NCBI RefSeq assembly: GCF_035999195.1
Contig: NZ_DASYGY010000007.1
Location: 186,001 to 250,000 of the forward strand
Source of the DNA: Pseudoxanthomonas sp.
Lineage (GTDB): Bacteria > Pseudomonadota > Gammaproteobacteria > Xanthomonadales > Xanthomonadaceae
Length of the DNA stretch: 64,000 nt
Direction: 5' to 3'
Shown one piece after another: positions 8,809 to 17,644 of this stretch. The notes beneath the pieces were generated by a model, which did not search any database, had not been told where the DNA came from, and worked only from the letters and a program-made list of their open reading frames with translations. Within the stretch, counting starts at the first letter, position 1, and each line of letters begins with the position of its first letter. Made by a program: the position numbers and the translations under genes.

Positions 8809-8907
8809 GGTGCCTCCTGGTCAACTGCCGACAAGATGGCACCGGCATGACCGCTTAGGAACGGCGGCCACCGTAACCATCCGTTCCACCGGAGCAGGCA
8901 ATTCCTC

Positions 8908-8988
8908 GTAGGAGCGCCCCATGGGCGCGATGCTTTTGCTCCGGGAATGATCGAAAGCAGGAGCATCGCGCCCATGGGGCGCTCCTAC
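8908..8988. repeat. Perfect 27-bp inverted repeat, GTAG type (GTAGGAGCGCCCC variant)
   Basis: Arms 8908-8934 and 8962-8988 are exactly complementary. They start GTAGGAGCGCCCCATGGGCG and enclose a 27-base loop. The element lies just downstream of the semialdehyde dehydrogenase stop (8995, minus strand), where it may act as a transcript-end hairpin. It begins like the GTAGGAGCGACG family but diverges afterwards. Confidence 0.9.
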
Positions 8989-8994
8989 AAACAA

Positions 8995-10356
8995 TCAGGC
9001 CACGTAGACCGACTTGATGTTCATGAACTCGTGGATGCCGTGCTCGGCCAGTTCGCGCCCGAAGCCGGACCGTTTGGTGCCGCCGAACGGCAGGCGCACA
9101 TCGCTGCGCACGATCGCATTGACGAACGCGGCGCCGACATCCAGCTGCCGCGCGATGCGGTCGCCGCGCGCCACGTCCCGGGTCCACACGCTGCCTCCCA
9201 GGCCGAAGGTGGTGTCGTTGGCCACGCGCACGGCCTCGGCCTCGTCCTTGACCCGCAGGATGCTGGCCACCGGGCCGAACAGTTCCTCGTCGTAGGCCGG
9301 CATGCCCGGCGCCACGGCATCGAGAATGGTGGCCGGATACCCCGCATGCGAGGCATCGGGTTCCCCGCCCAGCAGCACCTTGGCGCCTTTCGAGACGCTG
9401 GCCTGCACCTGCCTGTGCAGTTCGTCGCGCAAGTCCTGGCGCGCCATCGGCGCGAGCGTGGTGGCATCGTCCTGCGGGTCGCCGAGCTGCAGCTTCGCCG
9501 CCGCTTCGACGAAGCGCTGCACGAAGGCATCCGCGATGCCCTCCTGCACGATGAAGCGCTTGGCGGCGATGCAGGTCTGCCCCGCATTGCCGAAGCGCGA
9601 GGCCACCGCGCCGGCCACCGTCTTGTCCAGGTCGGCATCGTCCAGCACGATGAAGGCATCGCTGCCGCCGAGCTCCATGACGCTCTTCTTCAGCTGGCTG
9701 CCGGCATTGGATGCGACGGACCGTCCCGCGCGCTCGCTGCCGGTCAGCGTCACCGCGGCGACACGCGGATCTCGGATGACTTCCGCCGCCTGGTCGTTAT
9801 CGATGTGCAGCACGCCGAACACGCCCTCCGGCAGCCCTGCCGCCGCAAGCACGTCGGCAATGACGTCGGCGCATCGCGGCACGTTGCTGGCGTGCTTGAG
9901 CACCGCCACGTTGCCGGCCATCAGTGCCGGCGCGAGGAAGCGGAATACCTGCCAGATCGGGAAATTCCACGGCATCACCGCCAGCACGCAGCCGATCGGC
10001 TCGTAGCGCACGTAGCTGCGCTGGCCGTCGGTGGCGACCGGACGGTCCTGCAGGTAATCGGCGGCGTGGTCGGCGTAGTAGTCGCAGGCGCCGGCGCACT
10101 TGTCGACCTCGGCCAGCGCCTCCTTGCGCAGCTTGCCCATCTCGGCGGTCATGATGCGCTGGATGTCGTCGCGCCTGCGACGCAGCTCCGCGCCGACCGC
10201 GCGCATCACCTTGCCGCGTTCGGCGAGCGACAGCGCGGACCACAAGGGGAATCCCTTCAAGGATGCCGCGAGTACGGCATCCACCTGTGAGGCGGTCATC
10301 AGTTCGTGGCGGTACTCGACCTGTCCGGTCGCGGGATTGACGGTTTCGACGGTCAT
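8995..10356 (-). CDS. sad: NAD(P)-dependent succinate-semialdehyde dehydrogenase, Sad/YneI-like
   Basis: Aldehyde dehydrogenase of 453 residues. It begins directly with the substrate-domain motif NPATG, as in the short Sad/YneI group, and lacks the longer N-terminus of GabD. The catalytic cysteine is in NAGQTCIAAKR, the general-base glutamate in MELGGSDAF, and the cofactor segment is VMPWNFPIWQVFRF. It would oxidise succinate semialdehyde, made from GABA, to succinate as the last step of the gamma-glutamyl putrescine route. It lies downstream of the pot genes on the same strand, separated by an inverted repeat at 10461-10559 that may end the pot transcript. Confidence 0.8.
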   Translation of the reverse strand: MTVETVNPATGQVEYRHELMTASQVDAVLAASLKGFPLWSALSLAERGKVMRAVGAELRRRRDDIQRIMTAEMGKLRKEALAEVDKCAGACDYYADHAADYLQDRPVATDGQRSYVRYEPIGCVLAVMPWNFPIWQVFRFLAPALMAGNVAVLKHASNVPRCADVIADVLAAAGLPEGVFGVLHIDNDQAAEVIRDPRVAAVTLTGSERAGRSVASNAGSQLKKSVMELGGSDAFIVLDDADLDKTVAGAVASRFGNAGQTCIAAKRFIVQEGIADAFVQRFVEAAAKLQLGDPQDDATTLAPMARQDLRDELHRQVQASVSKGAKVLLGGEPDASHAGYPATILDAVAPGMPAYDEELFGPVASILRVKDEAEAVRVANDTTFGLGGSVWTRDVARGDRIARQLDVGAAFVNAIVRSDVRLPFGGTKRSGFGRELAEHGIHEFMNIKSVYVA

Positions 10357-10460
10357 GGCTGCTTCTTGGTCATGGTCTGCCGGAAGAAGAAAGCGATTCT
10401 GGATGCGGAGACGTTATGGCGCCGTGGCGGGAGATCTCCTCCGCCTCCAATGGTTCCGCC

Positions 10461-10559
10461 GTCATCCCAGCGAAAGCCGGGATCCATCCTGCTTCTGCCC
10501 CTGATTTACTGGACGTGCACACGACAATCACAGTGGATCCCAGCTTTCGCTGGGATGAC
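10461..10559. repeat. Inverted repeat of the GTCATCCCAGCGAAAGC family
   Basis: The left arm starts GTCATCCCAGCGAAAGC at 10461. The right arm 10534-10559 ends GCTTTCGCTGGGATGAC. The arms are near-perfect over about 26 bases, with a central spacer of some 47 bases. Related elements occur at 21520-21601 and, as a single arm, at 39086-39111. It fills the 10357-10616 gap between potI and the semialdehyde dehydrogenase gene. Confidence 0.85.
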
Positions 10560-10616
10560 GTAACAAGGATCGCGGCCGCACCCGCGTCCGACCGACCCTC
10601 CCTGCCTTGCCACTTG

Positions 10617-11459
10617 CTATCCGTTGTCCTGCAACGCCAGCTGCATGTCGCGCTGGCGGCGCTTCTCTTCCCGGGACATGAACCACCAGCCGAGGAACGC
10701 GGCCACGCTCACCACCAGGATCATCAGGGTGGCGAGGGCGTTGATCTTCGGGCTCAGGCCCATGCGCACCGACGAGAACACCTTCATCGGCAGCGTGGTC
10801 GAGCTGGGACCGGCGACGAAGCTGGCGATCACCACGTCGTCCAGCGACAGGGTGAAGGCGAGCAGCCAGCCCGACACCAGCGCCGGCGCGATGATCGGCA
10901 GGGTGATCAGGAAGAACACCTTGATCCGGTTCGCGCCCAGGTCCATCGCGGCCTCTTCCAGCGACTTGTCCAGTTCGGAGAGCCGCGAGGACACCACCAC
11001 GGTGACGAAGGCCAGGGTGAAGGTCACGTGCGCGATCCAGATCGACAGGATGCCGCGCGGCTGCAGGCCGACCACCTGCCCCAGCGAGACGAACATCAGC
11101 AGGATCGACAGGCCGATGATCACCTCGGGCATCACCAGCGGCGCGGTGATCAGCGCACCGAACAGCGTCTTGCCGGGGAACCGCCGCATGCGCGTCATCA
11201 CCAGCGCGGCCATCGTGCCCAGCACCACCGCCGCGGTCGCGGTCCAGAACGCCACCTTGATGCTGATCCACGCGGCCTGCAGCATCTGCTTGTCGCGGAA
11301 CAGCTCGCCGTACCACTTGAACGAGAAGCCGGACCAGACCGTGGCCAGCCGCGACTCGTTGAAGGAATACACCATCAGGATGAGGACCGGGATGTAGAGG
11401 AAGGCGAAGCCCAACCCCAGCACCGTCCAGTTGACGGCGCGTTGGCGCGCGCGGCTCAT
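10617..11459 (-). CDS. potI: Polyamine ABC transporter permease PotI
   Basis: Inner-membrane permease of 280 residues with about six membrane spans. The cytoplasmic EAA loop, which contacts the ATPase, reads EEAAMDLGANRIKVFFLITL. It pairs with PotH to form the channel of a putrescine-type importer. The ATG overlaps the potH stop by four bases (ATGA), so translation is coupled. A longer in-frame start at 11591 runs inside potH and is rejected. Confidence 0.93.
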   Translation of the reverse strand: MSRARQRAVNWTVLGLGFAFLYIPVLILMVYSFNESRLATVWSGFSFKWYGELFRDKQMLQAAWISIKVAFWTATAAVVLGTMAALVMTRMRRFPGKTLFGALITAPLVMPEVIIGLSILLMFVSLGQVVGLQPRGILSIWIAHVTFTLAFVTVVVSSRLSELDKSLEEAAMDLGANRIKVFFLITLPIIAPALVSGWLLAFTLSLDDVVIASFVAGPSSTTLPMKVFSSVRMGLSPKINALATLMILVVSVAAFLGWWFMSREEKRRQRDMQLALQDNG

Positions 11460-12370
11460 GTCAGCCTCCCTTCCATCTCGCGCTGCTGCACCCGGTTGAA
11501 GATCAGGATCGGGATCAGCAGCAGGATCAGCATGACGATGGCCACCGCCGATGCCGCCGGCCAGTCGCGGTTGTTGAAGAACTCGCCCCACAGCACGCGG
11601 CCGATCATCAGCGTGTCCGGGCCGCCCAGCAGCTCAGGGATGACGAACTCGCCGACCGCCGGGATCATCACCAGCATGCAACCGGCGATGATGCCCGCCT
11701 TGGACAACGGCAGGGTGATGGTGAAGAACGCCTTCCACGGCTTTGCGCCGAGATCGTAGGCGGCTTCCAGCAGGCGCTGGTCGTGCTTGACCAGGTTGGT
11801 GTACAGCGGCAGCACCATGAACGGCAGGTAGCAGTAGACGATGCCGATGTAGGCCGCCAGCGGCGTGTACAGGATCTGCAGCGGCTCGTCGATGATGCCG
11901 ATCTTCATCAGCAGGTTGTTGAGCAGGCCGTTGTTCTTGAGGATGCCGATCCAGGCATAGACGCGGATCAGGAACGAGGTCCACGACGGCAGCACCACCA
12001 GCATCATCGCGATGTTGCGCGACGAAGGCGGCAACCGGGCGATGACGTAGGCGATCGGATACGCCACCAGCAACGCGAGCAGCGTCGAGATGGCGGCGAT
12101 CTTGATCGAACTGAGGTAGGCCGCCACGTACTGCGAGTCGGTGAACAACGCCGCGTAGTTGCCCAGGTTGAGCTTGAGCGTCAGCGCCTCGTCGATGTAC
12201 TCGAGGATGGGCGTGTACGGCGGCATCGCGATCGCCAGTTTGGCGAACGAGATCTTCAGCACGATCAGGAACGGGATGGCGAAGAACAGCAGCAGCCAGA
12301 CATAGGGAACCGAGATCACGCCCCAGCGCGGCCCCGGCAGGCGCTTCCGAAGGGAGCGTAGGAGGTTCAT
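11456..12370 (-). CDS. potH: Polyamine ABC transporter permease PotH
   Basis: Inner-membrane permease of 304 residues, the partner of PotI. Six membrane spans are apparent, and the EAA loop LEAAYDLGAKPWKAFFTITL is clear. The start MNLLRSLRKRLPG overlaps the potG stop (ATGA), so potG, potH and potI form one translationally coupled unit. The long N-terminal periplasmic loop before the second span is usual for PotH. Confidence 0.94.
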   Translation of the reverse strand: MNLLRSLRKRLPGPRWGVISVPYVWLLLFFAIPFLIVLKISFAKLAIAMPPYTPILEYIDEALTLKLNLGNYAALFTDSQYVAAYLSSIKIAAISTLLALLVAYPIAYVIARLPPSSRNIAMMLVVLPSWTSFLIRVYAWIGILKNNGLLNNLLMKIGIIDEPLQILYTPLAAYIGIVYCYLPFMVLPLYTNLVKHDQRLLEAAYDLGAKPWKAFFTITLPLSKAGIIAGCMLVMIPAVGEFVIPELLGGPDTLMIGRVLWGEFFNNRDWPAASAVAIVMLILLLIPILIFNRVQQREMEGRLT

Positions 12371-13503
12371 GAGGTCAGCACCACGCCGTCGTTGTCGCCC
12401 CACCACACCCAGACCTCGTCGTTCCAGGTGAGCCCTTCACTGGCCCAGCGCTGCACGTTGGCGAAGTTGGCCATGAACTTGTACCCGCTCGGCAGGCGTA
12501 CGTGGTAGACCGAGTGGCTGCCGAAGTAGGCGATGTCCTCGATCACGCCCTTGGCCTTGTTGTGCGGCTGCGGCGGCTCGTCCTTGCCGATGCCGAGCTT
12601 CTCCGGCCGCACCGCGAACCCGACCTCCTGCCCCTCGAAGCCCGAGATGCCGTGGCCGATGTAGATCGGGTCCGGCAGCTGTGGCGAGCGGATGGTCACG
12701 TAGTTGGCTTCGTCTTCCTCCACCGCGCCCTCGATCAGGTTGACCGAGCCGATGAACTCGGCGGCGAAGCGGCTGGTCGGCTGCTCGTAGATCTCGTCGG
12801 GCGTGCCGACCTGGCGGATCCAGCCCTGGTCCATCAGCGCGATGCGGGTGGCCATGGTCATGGCCTCTTCCTGGTCGTGGGTGACCATCACGCAGGTCAC
12901 CCCGGACTTCTCGATGATGCTGACCAGTTCCAGCTGCATCTGCGAGCGCAGCTTCTTGTCCAGCGCGCCCATCGGCTCGTCGAGCAGCAGCAGCTTCGGG
13001 CCCTTGGCCAGCGACCGCGCCAGTGCCACGCGCTGCTGCTGGCCGCCGGAGAGCTGGTGCGGCTTGCGCTTGGCCAGCTTGCCCAACTGCACCAGCGCCA
13101 GCATCTCCTCGACGCGCTTGCTGATGGCGTCCTTCGAAAGGCCATCCTGCTTCAGACCGAACGCGATGTTCTGTTCCACCGTCATGTGCGGGAACAGTGC
13201 GTACGACTGGAACATCATGTTGAGCGGCCGCTCGTAAGGCGGCAGGTCGTTGAGCAGCTGTCCGTCTAGGTAGATCTTGCCGGAGGAAGGCGTCTCGAAC
13301 CCTGCCAGGCAGCGCAGCAGGGTGGACTTTCCGCTGCCCGAGCCGCCCAGCAACGCGAAGATCTCGCCCTTGCGGATGGTCAGGTTGGTGTCATCCACCG
13401 CCACGAACCCGTCGAACTCCTTGCGCACGTCGACGATGCGCAGGTACTCCTGCGTATTCGCCTTGACGTTCGGTGCCGCGCCGTTGCCCTGTTCTGCCGT
13501 CAT
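12367..13503 (-). CDS. potG: Polyamine ABC transporter ATPase PotG
   Basis: Cytoplasmic ATPase of 378 residues (E. coli PotG 377) that powers the PotH/PotI channel. Walker A is GGSGSGKST, the signature is LSGGQQQRVALARS, Walker B is LLLLDEPMGALD, and the switch histidine follows in MVTHDQEEA. The C-terminal third is the TOBE-type regulatory domain. It lies about 100 bases downstream of potF1, with a hairpin (13569-13593) between that could lower downstream expression relative to the binding protein. Confidence 0.96.
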   Translation of the reverse strand: MTAEQGNGAAPNVKANTQEYLRIVDVRKEFDGFVAVDDTNLTIRKGEIFALLGGSGSGKSTLLRCLAGFETPSSGKIYLDGQLLNDLPPYERPLNMMFQSYALFPHMTVEQNIAFGLKQDGLSKDAISKRVEEMLALVQLGKLAKRKPHQLSGGQQQRVALARSLAKGPKLLLLDEPMGALDKKLRSQMQLELVSIIEKSGVTCVMVTHDQEEAMTMATRIALMDQGWIRQVGTPDEIYEQPTSRFAAEFIGSVNLIEGAVEEDEANYVTIRSPQLPDPIYIGHGISGFEGQEVGFAVRPEKLGIGKDEPPQPHNKAKGVIEDIAYFGSHSVYHVRLPSGYKFMANFANVQRWASEGLTWNDEVWVWWGDNDGVVLTS

Positions 13504-13568
13504 GGAGATCCCCTGGTCGCCGGCTTCCGTGGACGCCGGCGTGGATGTTGGATGTCTGCGACCCCGCG

Positions 13569-13593
13569 CCGGAACGGACCGCGTCCGTCCCGG
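13569..13593 (-). other. Stem-loop between potF1 and potG
   Basis: CCGGAACGGAC and GTCCGTCCCGG form an 11-bp stem with one G-T wobble and a 3-base loop directly after the potF1 stop. No T-run follows on the transcribed strand. A differential-expression or 3'-stabilising hairpin is more likely than a full terminator, because potG lies just beyond. Confidence 0.5.
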
Positions 13594-13602
13594 CGGCGGT
13601 GC

Positions 13603-14724
13603 TTACTTGCCGGTCTTCAGTTCCGTCCAGATGCGGGTGTACTGGCGGTCGACCTCGGGCGTGATGATGGCGAAGGTGAACAGTTTGGCCTCCACCTCGG
13701 GCGTCGGGTAGATCGTCGGATCCTCGGTGATCGCCTTGTCCATCAGCTCCTTCGCCTTCGGAATGGCGTTCGGGTAGCTGATGAAGTTGGAGTTGTTGGC
13801 CATCACCTGCGGATCGAGCAGGTAGTTGATGAAGGCGTAGGCCTCGTCCAGGTGCTTGGCGTCCTTCGGGATGGCCAGCATGTCGAACCACTGCGGCGCG
13901 CCTTCCTTGGGGATGGCGTAGGCGATGTTGACGCCGTTCTTCGCATCCACCGCGCGGTCGCGCGCCTGGATGATGTCGCCGGACCAGCCCACCACCAGGC
14001 AGGTGTCGCCGTTGGCCATCGCGTCGATGTACTGGGAGGAATGGAAGTTGGTGATGTAGGGACGGATCGTCTTCAACAGCGCGGCGGCCTTGTCGATCAC
14101 CGCCGGGTCCTGGCTGTTGGGATCCTCGCCCAGATAATTGAGCGCGATCGGGATGATCTCCGACGGCGTGTCGAGGAAGGTCACGCCGCAGTCCTTCAGC
14201 TTGCTGATGTTCTCCGGCTTGAACACGATGTCCAGGCTGTTGGCGATGTCGGTGGTGCCGAATGCCGCCTTGACCTTGTCGACGTTGTAGCCGATGCCGG
14301 TGGTGCCCCACATGTAGGGAATGGCGTGCTGGTTGCCGGGATCCTGGTTCTCCAGCCGCTTCATGATGGCCGGGTCGAGGTTGGCGTAGTTGGGGATCTT
14401 GCTCTTGTCCAGCGGCAGGAACACGCCGGCCTGGATCTGGCGGCCCAGGAAGTTCATCGTCGGCACGACCACGTCGTAACCGCTGCTGCCGGCCAGCAGC
14501 TTGGTCTCCAGCACTTCGTTGCTGTCGAACACGTCGTAGGTCACCTTGATGCCGGAGGCCTTCTCGAAGTTCGGAATGGTGTCTTCGGCGATGTAGTCGG
14601 ACCAGTTGTAGACGTTGACCTGTTTGGCGGCGCCTGCGGCATTGCCGCCTTCGTCACCGGACTTTCCGCCGCAGGCAGCGAGGGTACACAGGGCCAGGGT
14701 GGTTGCCAGTACGCGCAGTTTCAT
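13603..14724 (-). CDS. Polyamine-binding protein PotF-like 1 (lipoprotein)
   Basis: Substrate-binding protein of 373 residues for the PotGHI importer, extracellular solute-binding family 1. The signal peptide ends in a lipobox (LAAC), so this copy is probably membrane-anchored rather than free periplasmic as in E. coli PotF. The mature N-terminus NVYNWSDYIAEDTIPNFE is the PotF/SpuD signature, including the tryptophan and tyrosine that cradle the amine. Later ligand-region motifs are VVGWSGDII and MWGTTGIGYNVDKV. It is the downstream member of a tandem pair. The partner at 14925-16040 is clearly a paralogue, and the two probably differ in amine preference. Confidence 0.9.
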   Translation of the reverse strand: MKLRVLATTLALCTLAACGGKSGDEGGNAAGAAKQVNVYNWSDYIAEDTIPNFEKASGIKVTYDVFDSNEVLETKLLAGSSGYDVVVPTMNFLGRQIQAGVFLPLDKSKIPNYANLDPAIMKRLENQDPGNQHAIPYMWGTTGIGYNVDKVKAAFGTTDIANSLDIVFKPENISKLKDCGVTFLDTPSEIIPIALNYLGEDPNSQDPAVIDKAAALLKTIRPYITNFHSSQYIDAMANGDTCLVVGWSGDIIQARDRAVDAKNGVNIAYAIPKEGAPQWFDMLAIPKDAKHLDEAYAFINYLLDPQVMANNSNFISYPNAIPKAKELMDKAITEDPTIYPTPEVEAKLFTFAIITPEVDRQYTRIWTELKTGK

Positions 14725-14889
14725 CCATCTCTCTCCGTTCGGCCCGCGAGGGCGGCTTGATGTGGTCCCTTGCCGGCCTGGGCCGCCGCGGGCGTGCTGT
14801 CGGTGCAGTGGCCGGTTCCGTGCCGTCGTGCTCCCCTTCCCCTCCCCCATGCCGTCGCCCGCTTCCCCGGGCGCCGCCACGATGACGAA

Positions 14890-14915
14890 GGGCGCGTCCG
14901 TTCCGGCACGCGCCC
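14890..14915 (-). other. Stem-loop between the two potF-like genes
   Basis: The arms GGGCGCGT and ACGCGCCC pair perfectly with a 10-base loop, 9 bases after the upstream paralogue's stop. On the transcribed strand the stem is followed by TTCGT, too weak for a certain terminator. It resembles the hairpin after potF1. The rest of the 14725-14924 gap shows no gene. Confidence 0.45.
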
Positions 14916-14924
14916 GTGCTTGTT

Positions 14925-16040
14925 TCAGCGCCCGGTCTTCAGCTCCGTCCAGATGCGCGTGTACTGCCGATCCACGTCCGGCGGCAGCACGGCGAAGGTG
15001 AACAGCTTCGCGTCCACGTCGGCCGGCGGATAGATCGTCGGATCGTCGGCGATGCTCTTGTCGACCAGCGGCTTCGACGCGGGCACCGGGTTCGGATAGG
15101 TCACGTAATTGGTGTTCGCCGCCGCGACCTGCGGATCGAGCAGGTAGTTGATGAAGGCGTACGCGTTGTCGACGTTCTTGGCGTCCTTCGGGATGGCCAG
15201 CATGTCGAACCACTGCGGCGCGCCTTCCTTCGGAATGGAGTACGCCACGTTCACGCCATTACCCGACTCCGCCGCGCGGTCGCGCGCCTGGATGATGTCG
15301 CCCGACCAGCCCACCACCAGGCAGACATCGCCGTTGGCCAGGTCGTTGATGTACGAGGACGAGTGGAAGTTGCGGATGTAGGGGCGGATGGTCTTCAGCA
15401 GCGCGGCGGCCTTGTCGATCACGGCCGGGTCGAAGCTGTGCGGGTCCTCTCCGAGGTAGTTGAGCGCGATCGGGATGAGTTCCGACGGCGTATCCAGCAC
15501 GGTGATGCCGCAGTCCTTCAGCTTGGCCGCGTTCTCCGGCTTGAACACCACGTCCCAGCTGCCGGTGACGGCGGTGTCGCCGAAGATCGCCTTGATCTTG
15601 TCGACGTTGTAGCCGATGCCGCTGGTGCCCCACAGGTAGGGCACGGCGAACCGGTTGCCCGGATCCTGCAGCGCGATGCGCTCCAGCATCTTCGGGTCGA
15701 GGTTCTTCAGGTTGGGGATCTTGCTCTTGTCCAGCGGCAGGAACACGCCCGCCTGGATCTGCCGGCCCAGGAAGCTCAGCGAAGGCACGACGACGTCGTA
15801 GCCGCTGCTGCCGGCCAGCAGCTTGGTCTCGACCATCTCATCGCTGTCGAACACATCGTAGGTGACGCTCACGCCGGTCTGCTGCTCGAAGTTCGGGATG
15901 GTGTCCTCGGCGATGTAATCGGGCCAGTTGTAGACGTTCAACGTCTTGGACGACGCGCCATCGGCGGCCGCGCCATCCGTCCCGCCACAGGCGGCCAGCA
16001 CGGTGGCGGCCAGCACGACGGTGAGGGTCTTGAGCTTCAT
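14925..16040 (-). CDS. Polyamine-binding protein PotF-like 2 (lipoprotein)
   Basis: A 371-residue paralogue of the neighbouring PotF-like protein, with a lipobox (LAAC) after a short signal peptide and the mature motif NVYNWPDYIAEDTIPNFE. The main visible difference in this first ligand segment is proline in place of serine (WPDY versus WSDY), and other substitutions are spread along the protein. The start at 16040 is chosen because GGAGAC forms a ribosome site just before it, while an ATG 12 bases upstream overlaps that site. Two binding proteins feeding one permease recall the SpuD (putrescine) and SpuE (spermidine) pair of Pseudomonas. Which copy does what cannot be told here. Confidence 0.9.
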   Translation of the reverse strand: MKLKTLTVVLAATVLAACGGTDGAAADGASSKTLNVYNWPDYIAEDTIPNFEQQTGVSVTYDVFDSDEMVETKLLAGSSGYDVVVPSLSFLGRQIQAGVFLPLDKSKIPNLKNLDPKMLERIALQDPGNRFAVPYLWGTSGIGYNVDKIKAIFGDTAVTGSWDVVFKPENAAKLKDCGITVLDTPSELIPIALNYLGEDPHSFDPAVIDKAAALLKTIRPYIRNFHSSSYINDLANGDVCLVVGWSGDIIQARDRAAESGNGVNVAYSIPKEGAPQWFDMLAIPKDAKNVDNAYAFINYLLDPQVAAANTNYVTYPNPVPASKPLVDKSIADDPTIYPPADVDAKLFTFAVLPPDVDRQYTRIWTELKTGR

Positions 16041-16076
16041 CGGTGTCTCCATGGAACAGGATCGGGGGATGGAACC

Positions 16077-16105
16077 ATCATACGCCCGGGCCGCAGCGCC
16101 GTGAC
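16077..16105 (-). promoter_or_regulatory. Candidate internal promoter before potF-like 2
   Basis: On the minus strand TATGAT (16082-16077) is a good -10 hexamer, with a poor -35 (GTCACG, 16105-16100) at 17 bases. It would start transcription about 30 bases before the potF-like 2 start and uncouple the transporter from the upstream aminotransferase gene. Confidence 0.35.
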
Positions 16106-16130
16106 GCAGCGCACGGACCTTGCGATGACA

Positions 16131-17495
16131 TTACATTCCCAGGTCCGTCGCGGTGTCGTTGAGCGCTTTCCAGGTCTTCTCGAACAGTTCGTCCACCTGC
16201 GCACGCGTGATGATCAGCGGCGGCGACAGCAGCATGGCGTCCCAGGTCGCGCGCAGGATCAGACCATGCTTCAGCGCGTGGTCGCGGCAGCGCTGACCGA
16301 CCGTGCCGCGCTCGGGGAAGAACGCGCGCTTTCGCTTGTCGGGCACCAGTTCCAGCGCGCCGACCATGCCGGCGATGCGCGCCTGCCCGACCAGCCGGTG
16401 CTCGCCCAGCTCGGCCCAGCGCTGCGCCAGGTAGGGCGCGATCTCGGTCTTCGCCCGCTCGACGATCTTCTCCTCCTGCAGGATGCGGATGTTCTCCAGC
16501 GCCACGGCCGCGCAGACGGGGTGGCCCGAGTACGTGGCACCATGCGCGAGTTCTCCCCCCTGCTCCTTGAGCACCTTCGAGATGCGGTCGTTGAACATGG
16601 CCGCGCCCAGCGGGATGTAGCCCGAGGTGATGCCCTTGGCTACCGGCATGATGTCCGGCTGGAAGCCGAAGTACTGCGAACCGAACCATTCGCCGGTTCG
16701 GCCGAAGCCGCAGATCACTTCGTCGGCCACCAGCAGCACGTCGTACTGCCGGCAGATGCGCTCGATCTCCGGCCAGTAGGTCTTCGGCGGTATGTACACG
16801 CCGATGGCGCCCATGATCGGCTCGCCGATGAAGGCGGCCACGCGCTCGGGACCGAGTTCGAGGATCTTCTGCTCCAGCCGGCGCGCGGCGACCAGGCCGT
16901 ACTCGTCCTCGGACAGGTCGCCGCCGTCGGCGAACCAGAACGGCGGATCGATGTGGTGGATGTCCGGGATCGGCAGCCCGCCCTGCTTGTGCATGCCCTT
17001 CATGCCGCCCAGGCTGGCGCCCGCCATCGTGGTGCCGTGGTAGCCGTCGTGGCGGCCGATGAAGATGGTCTTCTGCGGCTGGTCCTGCACCGCCCAGAAG
17101 TGGCGGACCAGGCGCAGGATGGTGTCGTTGGCTTCCGAACCGGAATTGACGAAGAAGGCGTGGTTGAGGTCGCCCGGCGCCAGCTCCGCCAGCTTGGCCG
17201 CCAGTTCGATGGTCGGCTCGGTGGTGCACTGGAAGAAGCTGTTGTAGTAGGCCAGCTGCGTCATCTGCTTCGACGCCACCTCACCCAGTTCCTTGCGCCC
17301 GTACCCGACATTGACGCACCACAGGCCGGCGAAGGCGTCGAGCAGCTGGTTGCCGTCGGCATCCCAGACGTAGCAGCCCTCGCCCCGGGTCAGGATGCGC
17401 GTGCCCCGCTTCGCCAGCGCGGCGTTGTCGTTGAACGGATGCAGGTGGTGCTCGGCGTCGAGCTTCTGCAGGGTACGGGTGTCGAGTCGGGTCAT
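16131..17495 (-). CDS. spuC: Class III aminotransferase, putrescine/diamine:pyruvate type (SpuC-like)
   Basis: PLP enzyme of 454 residues that moves an amino group from putrescine, cadaverine or GABA to pyruvate. The PLP-binding lysine lies in PVAKGITSGYIPLGAA, and the cofactor aspartate is in LLVADEVICGFGRTG. The N-terminal HLHPFNDNAALAKRGTRI stretch is characteristic of the SpuC group. The start at 17495 has GGAG upstream. An extended frame to 17576 runs through an intergenic repeat and is not believed. It lies between the ligase gene and the transporter genes on one strand, consistent with a polyamine utilisation operon. Confidence 0.88.
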   Translation of the reverse strand: MTRLDTRTLQKLDAEHHLHPFNDNAALAKRGTRILTRGEGCYVWDADGNQLLDAFAGLWCVNVGYGRKELGEVASKQMTQLAYYNSFFQCTTEPTIELAAKLAELAPGDLNHAFFVNSGSEANDTILRLVRHFWAVQDQPQKTIFIGRHDGYHGTTMAGASLGGMKGMHKQGGLPIPDIHHIDPPFWFADGGDLSEDEYGLVAARRLEQKILELGPERVAAFIGEPIMGAIGVYIPPKTYWPEIERICRQYDVLLVADEVICGFGRTGEWFGSQYFGFQPDIMPVAKGITSGYIPLGAAMFNDRISKVLKEQGGELAHGATYSGHPVCAAVALENIRILQEEKIVERAKTEIAPYLAQRWAELGEHRLVGQARIAGMVGALELVPDKRKRAFFPERGTVGQRCRDHALKHGLILRATWDAMLLSPPLIITRAQVDELFEKTWKALNDTATDLGM

Positions 17496-17513
17496 GTGGG
17501 CTCCAAGATTGGG

Positions 17514-17636
17514 CCCCTCTCCCATTGGGAGAGGGGTTGGGGTGAGGGTCCGGCAGAACCATCGGCGGTGAACCATCCCGATGCCGCCGCACCCTCATCC
17601 GGCGCTACGCGCCACCTTCTCCCGGAGGGAGAAGGG
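17514..17636. repeat. Intergenic palindromic repeat (CCTTCTCCCGG family), inverted copy
   Basis: About 123 bases starting CCCCTCTCCCATTGGGAGAG and ending CCTTCTCCCGGAGGGAGAAG, with CCCTCATCCGGCGC inside. This is the reverse orientation of the copies at 93-216 and 28112-28235. Each half forms its own hairpin. It separates two genes of the polyamine operon. Confidence 0.9.
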
Positions 17637-17644
17637 ATCAACGG

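Noticed and set aside
13569..14915. Hairpins after the potF genes as true terminators
   Set aside because: They lack a T-run and lie inside an operon whose downstream genes are needed, so attenuation or stabilisation is more likely.
17496..17576. N-terminal extension of the aminotransferase through the repeat
   Set aside because: It encodes repeat-derived residues as in mfd, but the ATG at 17495 has a good ribosome site and starts at the usual family position. This copy is therefore treated as intergenic.
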